Shown here piece by piece: positions 15,118 to 19,562 of a DNA stretch of 19,562 nt. Within the stretch, counting starts at the first letter, position 1. The number at the start of each line of letters is the position of its first letter. Source of the DNA: DASXTB01 sp036505615. Lineage in GTDB: Bacteria > Acidobacteriota > UBA6911 > JACQSX01. The position numbers and the translations under genes are program-made. Where the stretch lies: assembly GCA_036505615.1 (NCBI GenBank), contig DASXTB010000293.1:1-19562 (forward strand), in the 5' to 3' direction. The notes beneath the pieces are model-generated. The model was not told the origin of the DNA. It did no database searches and worked only from the letters and a program-made list of their open reading frames with translations.

Positions 15118-15425
15118 AAGAGCGGGGTAGTGGAGAGCGGCGGAGCGGGGGAGTGGGGAATGGGAGAGTGGGGGAGCGGGAGAGTGGGAGAGTGGGAGAG
15201 CGGGGGAGTTGGGGAGCGGGAGAGTGGGAGAGTGGGAGAATGGGAGAGCCGCTTCGTGGAAGACTAGGATTGTGACTCATAATCTGCTCAGCTGCTCCCC
15301 CGGTCCCCCACTCTCCCATTCTCCCATTCTCCCGCTCCCCCACTCTCCCACTCTCCCGCTCTTCCACTCCCCCGTTCTCCCACTCTCCGCTCCCCCACTC
15401 TCCCATTCCCCACTCGCCCGCTCTT
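15118..15425. repeat. Large purine/pyrimidine inverted repeat of 8-nt units between cdaA and ybbR
   Basis: The left arm (15118-15249) is nearly all purine and includes eleven in-register octamers of the GGGAGAGT type at 15162-15249. The right arm (about 15293-15425) is the pyrimidine complement with the same unit. The outer ends pair exactly: AAGAGCGGG (15118-15126) with CCCGCTCTT (15417-15425). The spacer of about 43 nt holds no gene. Any RNA through it could fold into a long imperfect hairpin, and the DNA is a candidate for triplex (H-DNA) formation. It fills almost the whole gap between the two genes. Confidence 0.85.
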
Positions 15426-15442
15426 CACCCGCAAGCGATCCC

Positions 15443-16252
15443 TCATACAGCCGGCTGTCGCTCCTGCGGTTGAAACGGGAGATGATGGCGACTCTCCACT
15501 GCGTTGCGCAGGAACTTTAACAGTGAAGGTCCGTCCAGACTTCGAGTGATCTTGCCTCCGATCACCGCCGAAATTTTCCCGGTCTCTTCGGAGATCACAA
15601 TGGCGATGGCGTCAGTTTCTTCTGTGATGCCAATGGCGGCTCTGTGCCGCGTCCCCAGGTCTTTGGACAAGTAAGGATCCAGCGTCAGCGGCAGGAAGCA
15701 TGCCGCTGCGGCAATTCGGTCCTGTTCGATGATTACGGCGCCATCATGCAGCGGTGTCTGCGGGCTGAAGATAGTGACCAGCAAATCGTAGGTCAGCGCC
15801 GCTTCCAGTTTGATGCCCGCGTCAACGTAATTTTTCAAGCCGATCTCGCCTTCCAGAACGATCAGCCCGCCGATCCGCCGGGTCGCAAGGGTGGTGGCAG
15901 CCAGCACAATTTCTTCGAAGGCCTCCTTTTTCACTTCTCGGGAAAAACGGCGCAGCAGCGGGCTGCGGCCGATATAAGCCAACCCGCGGCGGATTTCCGC
16001 CTGATAAATCACAATGATGGCAAAGACAAAGTAAGTGAGAAAATTGGCCAGAATCCACTGGATTGTTCTGAGCTGGAAGTGCCGGCTCACGTAGTAAACC
16101 AATGCCAGCGAAATCATTCCTACCGTCATCTGCATCCCGCGGGTTCCGCGGATCAGCAGCAGTACCCGATACATCAGGACAGCGACAACCAGGATATCAA
16201 TTACATCGACAATCGAGATCTGTCCCGGCTGTAAAAGCTCCCATCTGTGCAT
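15443..16252 (-). CDS. cdaA: Diadenylate cyclase CdaA
   Basis: Makes cyclic di-AMP from two ATP at the inner membrane. It is 269 aa. Three N-terminal membrane helices (about 12-34, 40-56 and 62-84) precede the DAC (DisA_N) domain at about 95-240. The catalytic motif LHDGAVII (DGA at 170-172) and GTRHRAAIG (RHR at 202-204) are both intact, so the enzyme should be active. The ATG at 16252 is preceded by GGGGA 5 nt upstream, and this Shine-Dalgarno lies in a predicted hairpin. folP ends 29 nt upstream. ybbR and glmM follow after the large repeat. c-di-AMP is best known in Gram-positive bacteria, where it controls potassium and wall homeostasis; its targets here cannot be read from the window. 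Confidence 0.96.
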   Translation of the reverse strand: MHRWELLQPGQISIVDVIDILVVAVLMYRVLLLIRGTRGMQMTVGMISLALVYYVSRHFQLRTIQWILANFLTYFVFAIIVIYQAEIRRGLAYIGRSPLLRRFSREVKKEAFEEIVLAATTLATRRIGGLIVLEGEIGLKNYVDAGIKLEAALTYDLLVTIFSPQTPLHDGAVIIEQDRIAAAACFLPLTLDPYLSKDLGTRHRAAIGITEETDAIAIVISEETGKISAVIGGKITRSLDGPSLLKFLRNAVESRHHLPFQPQERQPAV

Positions 16253-16257
16253 TGTTT

Positions 16258-16277
16258 TCCCCGCCAGCCTTCGGGGA
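16258..16277 (-). promoter_or_regulatory. Hairpin that would mask the cdaA Shine-Dalgarno
   Basis: On the minus strand, TCCCCG pairs with CGGGGA across an 8-nt loop. The 3' arm contains GGGGA, the cdaA ribosome binding site. It may tune or couple translation to folP; this is an inference from the fold alone. Confidence 0.35.
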
Positions 16278-16281
16278 TAGA

Positions 16282-17187
16282 TTATCCGTTTCCCAATTTC
16301 GAAATGGGGAAATGAGTAGTCTGTCCCGAAATCTCCGAAATTTCGCTCTCGGCAAAGGCATCTCCCATTTTCGCGACCTCTTTCATCTCCGCTACGTCGT
16401 GCACGCGCACAATGTGAGCGCCTGCCAGAATGCTGCAGGTCACCGCTGCGGCTGTTCCCCAGAGACGCCCGTGGACATCCTGGTCCAAGATTTTACCGAT
16501 AAAAGACTTCCTGGAGGGACCCACCAGTACGGGACAATCCAGTCCTTGGAAGTAATCCAGATTTCGGAGAATTCGCAGGTTATCCGCCAGTGATTTTCCG
16601 AAGCCGATGCCCGGATCAATGATGATCTTATCATGCGACAACCCCGCCCTTGACGCTTCAAGCAGGCTGCCGCGCAGGTGGGATTCCACTTCAGCGAAGA
16701 TGTCTACGCTGGGCGTAAGGGATTGCATTGTTTTAGGCGTCCCGCGTGTGTGCATGACGATGGCTGCCGCATCTAATTGGGCGACTGTCGCCGCCATTTC
16801 AAGGTCCCAGTGAAATCCGCTGATGTCGTTAATCAAATCGGCGCCGGCCTGCAACGCAGCGCCGGCCACACGCGATTTGTAGGTGTCGACGGAGATGAAA
16901 ACATCGGACAGCTTGCGAATGGCTGCAACGACCGGCAGCACCCGTTCCAGTTCTTCGTCCTGGGGCACTGGGTCGGAGCCAGGCCGGGTCGACTCACCGC
17001 CCACATCCAGCATGTCGGCGCCTTCTGAGATCATTCGTTGGGCCAACTCCAGCGCCGATTCCACGTCCGAGGCCCGCGACTTGGGATAAAAAGAGTCGGG
17101 CGTCGCATTGATGATCCCCATGATCCAGGTGCGCTTCCCCAATGTCATCACTCGACCTCGTGTGCGCACGAAATACGTTTTTCTCAT
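16282..17187 (-). CDS. folP: Dihydropteroate synthase FolP
   Basis: Joins 6-hydroxymethyl-7,8-dihydropterin pyrophosphate to p-aminobenzoate in folate synthesis; it is the sulfonamide target. It is 301 aa. The TIM barrel shows WIMGIINATPDSF at 21-33, DVGGESTRPGSDPVP, FISVDTYKS, NDISGF, GIGFGKS, VGPSRKSFIG and the C-terminal RVHDVAEM. The ATG at 17187 follows GGAGG by about 12 nt; an in-frame ATG at residue 14 is an alternative. The first 13 residues are basic and extra relative to many homologues. It lies between ftsH, 142 nt upstream, and cdaA, 29 nt downstream. Confidence 0.96.
   Translation of the reverse strand: MRKTYFVRTRGRVMTLGKRTWIMGIINATPDSFYPKSRASDVESALELAQRMISEGADMLDVGGESTRPGSDPVPQDEELERVLPVVAAIRKLSDVFISVDTYKSRVAGAALQAGADLINDISGFHWDLEMAATVAQLDAAAIVMHTRGTPKTMQSLTPSVDIFAEVESHLRGSLLEASRAGLSHDKIIIDPGIGFGKSLADNLRILRNLDYFQGLDCPVLVGPSRKSFIGKILDQDVHGRLWGTAAAVTCSILAGAHIVRVHDVAEMKEVAKMGDAFAESEISEISGQTTHFPISKLGNG
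16289..16312. other. 24-nt near-perfect palindrome at the 3' end of folP
   Basis: TTTCCC (16289-16294) pairs with GGGAAA (16307-16312) around the self-complementary ATTTCGAAAT, with a single mismatched pair. It lies in the last codons of folP and just upstream of cdaA. It may be a folding element of the folP-cdaA mRNA or a binding site. Confidence 0.35.
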
Positions 17188-17199
17188 AGAAATAAGAAA

Positions 17200-17216
17200 C
17201 CTCCGCCGCAGCGGAG
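17200..17216 (-). promoter_or_regulatory. cUGCGg tetraloop hairpin overlapping the folP Shine-Dalgarno
   Basis: The minus strand reads CTCCGC-TGCG-GCGGAG, a perfect 6-bp stem closed by a UNCG-class tetraloop. GGAGG, the folP ribosome binding site, overlaps the 3' arm. Because the U-rich GTTTCTTATTTCT follows, it could also act as a weak attenuator. Confidence 0.4.
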
Positions 17217-17223
17217 AGCCTTC

Positions 17224-17322
17224 GATTGCGGATTGTGGATTGGCGATTGCGGATTTCTACTGCGTAGTTCGACCTTGAAAGCTTACCTGCTTTCAATCCG
17301 AAATCCGCAATCCGAAATCCAC
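17224..17322. repeat. Inverted pair of 7-nt tandem repeats between ftsH and folP
   Basis: Left arm: GATTGCG, GATTGTG, GATTGGC, GATTGCG in register at 17224-17251, plus GATTT. Right arm: AATCCGA, AATCCGC, AATCCGA, AATCCAC at 17295-17322. The arms are complementary with a few mismatches. The spacer carries a small hairpin (GAAAGC 17277-17282 with GCTTTC 17289-17294). The same word family recurs at 8594-8628. Confidence 0.75.
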
Positions 17323-17329
17323 AGTCGCC

Positions 17330-19243
17330 CTATGCCGGAGATGGTTTCTCTTTGGGCTTGATGAGCTGAGGGAGGGCAGACTTCTTCGTGTCCACTTTCT
17401 CCTTGACCTCTTCCTTTCCCTGCTGTGCAATCTCGCGCTTGGCCGCGATGCTTTCACCCCGCATGACCATTTTGATTTCCTGGGCATCCAAGGATTCAAA
17501 CTCCATAAGCGCTTCCGCCAGGCGCACCAGTTCTTCGCGGTGCTGATTAAGAATTACCTTCGCCTGATCGTAGCCCTGCATCACTAGACGCTTTACTTCC
17601 TGGTCGATCTTTAATGCCGTGTCTTCGCTGTAATCCTGGTGTTGGGCGATTTCACGACCCAGAAAGATCTGCTCTTCCTTCTTTCCAAAAGTAAGCGGGC
17701 CCATCACTTCACTCATTCCCCATTCACAGACCATGGATCGCGCGCAGTCGGTGACTCGCTCCAGATCGTTGGCCGCTCCGGTGGTGCAGCTTCCCAGGAA
17801 AATCTCTTCGGCCGCCCGTCCTCCCAGAAGTATGGCGATGATATTTTCCATGTAGTCCTTGGTGTAGTTGTGCTTTTCGTCTTCCGGCAACTGCATCGTC
17901 ACGCCCAGAGCGCGGCCGCGCGGGATGATGGTGACCTTGTGCAGGGGGTCTGCATTGGGGAGCGTGAATGCCACCAGCGCGTGTCCCGCTTCGTGGTACG
18001 CAATGACGCGCTTTTCCTTTTCAGTGAGGACCAGCGACTTACGTTCCTTCCCCATCAAGACTTTGTCCTTGGCCTCTTCAAAGTCGACCATGGTCACGGC
18101 TTTCTTGTTGTATCGAGCCGCATTTAGTGCGCCTTCGTTAACCAGGTTGGCCAACTGGGCGCCCGAAAAGCCGGGAGTGCCCCGAGCCAGAACCTCCAGT
18201 AGCACGTCTTCGCCAAGGGGGATCTTGCGAGTATGCACCTTGAGGATCCCCTCGCGTCCCTTGATGTCAGGCAGGTTCACCACCACTTGTCGATCGAATC
18301 GACCGGGCCGTAACAGCGCCGGATCCAAAACATCGGGGCGGTTGGTGGCTGCAATCAGGATCACTCCTTCGTTCGATTCGAACCCGTCCATCTCCACTAG
18401 CAACTGATTTAGTGTCTGCTCGCGCTCATCATGCCCGCCACCCAGACCGGCGCCGCGATGCCGGCCGACCGCGTCTATCTCGTCGATGAAGATGATGCAG
18501 GGAGCGTTCTTCTTTCCCTGCTCGAAAAGGTCGCGCACACGAGAAGCGCCTACGCCGACGAACATTTCAACAAAGTCCGATCCGGAAATAGAGAAGAAAG
18601 GAACGTTCGCTTCGCCCGCGATGGCTCGGGCCAGCAACGTCTTGCCTGTCCCGGGAGGTCCCATCAACAGGACGCCTTTGGGAATGCGCCCGCCCAACTT
18701 CTGAAATTTCTGCGGCTCCTTTAGAAATTCGACGATCTCCTGCAGTTCTTCCTTGGCTTCCTCAATTCCGGCGACATCTTTGAAGGTCACCCGCTTTTGC
18801 TGATTGGAAGAAAGCTTTGCCCGGCTTTTGCCGAAGGAGAGCGCTTTATTCCCCCCGCTTTGCATCTGTCGCATCAGGAAGATCCAGAAGCCTACAAATA
18901 GAATGATTGGAAACCAAGAGCTTAGAAGATAAATCCACGGGCCCTGCTCGGTGTCCCCTACGTCGACGGTGGCGCCGTTATTATTGAGGGCTTCCGCCAC
19001 ATCGGCGGGATTGCCGGGCAGCAGAGTCTTGAACTTTCGGGTCCCGTTGTTGTACTCGCCCTCTACCTTGTTTCCGGTGATGGTAACGCGCCCGATTTCC
19101 TTGTTCTGGACCTTTTTCATGAAGTCAGTATAGGAGAGGGACTCGACACCGCTGTTTCGGACACTGCTCAGAAAATTCCAGAGCACGACGACGGCGACGA
19201 TGATGACGATCCAGAGAAAGATGTTTTTCGCTGTAGTATTCAA
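17330..19243 (-). CDS. ftsH: ATP-dependent zinc metalloprotease FtsH
   Basis: Membrane-bound AAA+ protease for quality control of membrane and regulatory proteins. It is 637 aa. Two N-terminal membrane helices (about 8-26 and 104-124) flank a periplasmic domain. The AAA module has Walker A GPPGTGKT (195-202), Walker B IIFIDEID (250-257) and the second region of homology ending LLRPGRFDR (310-318). The protease has the zinc motif HEAGH (417-421), with Asp493 in TTGAANDL as the likely third ligand. The TTG start at 19243 is strongly supported by GGAGGT six bases upstream and a promoter further up. A polar, Lys-rich tail of about 30 residues ends the protein. It heads the long minus-strand run, with folP 142 nt downstream. 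Confidence 0.97.
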   Translation of the reverse strand: MNTTAKNIFLWIVIIVAVVVLWNFLSSVRNSGVESLSYTDFMKKVQNKEIGRVTITGNKVEGEYNNGTRKFKTLLPGNPADVAEALNNNGATVDVGDTEQGPWIYLLSSWFPIILFVGFWIFLMRQMQSGGNKALSFGKSRAKLSSNQQKRVTFKDVAGIEEAKEELQEIVEFLKEPQKFQKLGGRIPKGVLLMGPPGTGKTLLARAIAGEANVPFFSISGSDFVEMFVGVGASRVRDLFEQGKKNAPCIIFIDEIDAVGRHRGAGLGGGHDEREQTLNQLLVEMDGFESNEGVILIAATNRPDVLDPALLRPGRFDRQVVVNLPDIKGREGILKVHTRKIPLGEDVLLEVLARGTPGFSGAQLANLVNEGALNAARYNKKAVTMVDFEEAKDKVLMGKERKSLVLTEKEKRVIAYHEAGHALVAFTLPNADPLHKVTIIPRGRALGVTMQLPEDEKHNYTKDYMENIIAILLGGRAAEEIFLGSCTTGAANDLERVTDCARSMVCEWGMSEVMGPLTFGKKEEQIFLGREIAQHQDYSEDTALKIDQEVKRLVMQGYDQAKVILNQHREELVRLAEALMEFESLDAQEIKMVMRGESIAAKREIAQQGKEEVKEKVDTKKSALPQLIKPKEKPSPA

Positions 19244-19249
19244 CGCGAG

Positions 19250-19255
19250 ACCTCC
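19250..19255 (-). promoter_or_regulatory. Shine-Dalgarno GGAGGT for the ftsH TTG start
   Basis: A perfect GGAGGT with 6-nt spacing to the TTG at 19243. No ATG is available nearby in frame, so this decides the start. Confidence 0.75.
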
Positions 19256-19281
19256 AAAAAGCTCCTTACCGGTCGGTTTCC

Positions 19282-19310
19282 ATTATAGGTTAGCAAGGGC
19301 ACATTCCCAA
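19282..19310 (-). promoter_or_regulatory. Sigma70-type promoter for ftsH
   Basis: A perfect -10 TATAAT (19287-19282 on the minus strand) lies 17 nt from a -35 TTGGGA (19310-19305). Transcription would start near 19275, leaving a leader of about 32 nt before the TTG start. This is the best promoter in the window. No CIRCE heat-shock element was seen beside it. Confidence 0.7.
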
Positions 19311-19393
19311 CCGGAAATGCAAGTGGGTGCATGACTAATTAGATTCTCATGCCCGGTTAAAAGTTTCATCCGATTCGGGGGAAAGAGGAGGCC

Positions 19394-19562
19394 GAAAGTA
19401 GAAGGCGGAAGGCAGAAGGCGGAAGGCAGAAGGCGGAAAGCAGAAGGCGGAAAGCAGAAGGGGGAAAGCAGAAGGCGGAAAGCAGAAGGCGGAAAGCAGA
19501 AGGCAGAAAGCTGAAAGCAGAAGGCTGAAAGGCAGAAAGGGGAAAGCAGAAGGCGGAAAGCA
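19394..19562. repeat. 24-unit 7-nt tandem repeat array running off the window end
   Basis: From 19394 to the end the sequence is divided into 24 consecutive units of the form GAARGCR (mainly GAAGGCG and GAAAGCA, often alternating to give a 14-nt super-unit). One unit, GAAAGGCA, has an extra base. The strand shown is very purine-rich. The array lies upstream of the ftsH promoter and continues past the window. Confidence 0.9.

Noticed and set aside
15090..15520. Several open frames in the purine/pyrimidine repeat (Gly-Glu-Ser or Ser-Pro-Leu rich)
   Set aside because: They are open only because the 8-nt units lack stops in several frames on both strands. There is no ribosome site and the peptides are simple repeats.
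19394..19562. CRISPR array
   Set aside because: The units are 7 nt with no unique spacers, and no cas genes are present.

Overview
The window looks like chromosomal DNA of a diderm, free-living bacterium, most likely an Acidobacteriota (Koribacter/Terriglobia-like) lineage. This is an inference. The reasons are a Gram-negative envelope gene set (SurA-type periplasmic chaperones, the heptose enzyme RfaE2, Tat export), the run ftsH-folP-cdaA-ybbR-glmM-rfaE2-mfd, a GC content judged by eye to be in the mid-fifties, several TTG starts, and many heptamer-type intergenic repeats. No tRNA, rRNA, CRISPR array, transposase or phage gene was seen.

Layout. (1) 1-2126, plus strand: the edge of a repeat, a short intrinsic terminator, then a tight tatA-tatC-HAD phosphatase operon. 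(2) 2127-2554: a non-coding stretch between convergent genes with three hairpins, including an 89-nt near-palindrome. (3) 2555-3600, minus strand: a NarL/LuxR-type response regulator, preceded by a possible 9-codon leader ORF and followed by a small hypothetical gene; both joints are stop/start overlaps. (4) 3995-5035, plus strand: a REC-HD-GYP response regulator, a probable c-di-GMP phosphodiesterase. (5) 5103-19243, minus strand: a long run that reads, in transcription order, ftsH, folP, cdaA, ybbR (cdaR), glmM, rfaE2, mfd, a parvulin-type PPIase, a SurA-like PPIase, a BlaI/MecI-type repressor and dusB.

How the genes work together. cdaA-ybbR-glmM is the conserved c-di-AMP module that links nucleotide signalling to peptidoglycan precursor (GlcN-1-P) synthesis. 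RfaE2 supplies activated heptose for LPS. The two PPIases fold exported outer-membrane and periplasmic proteins. FtsH performs membrane protein quality control, Mfd couples repair to transcription, FolP makes folate and DusB modifies tRNA. TatAC exports folded proteins.

The most unusual layer is non-coding. At least seven places, mostly gene joints, carry degenerate tandem repeats of 7 nt (one of 8 nt), with a different word at nearly every site and often as inverted arms. One splits cdaA from ybbR with a roughly 308-nt purine/pyrimidine inverted repeat. Another supplies the apparent N-terminus of a PPIase. They resemble the short tandemly repeated repetitive (STRR) heptamers known from filamentous cyanobacteria. 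No clearly new protein system was found; the repeat family and the small coupled ORFs next to the orphan response regulator are the best leads.
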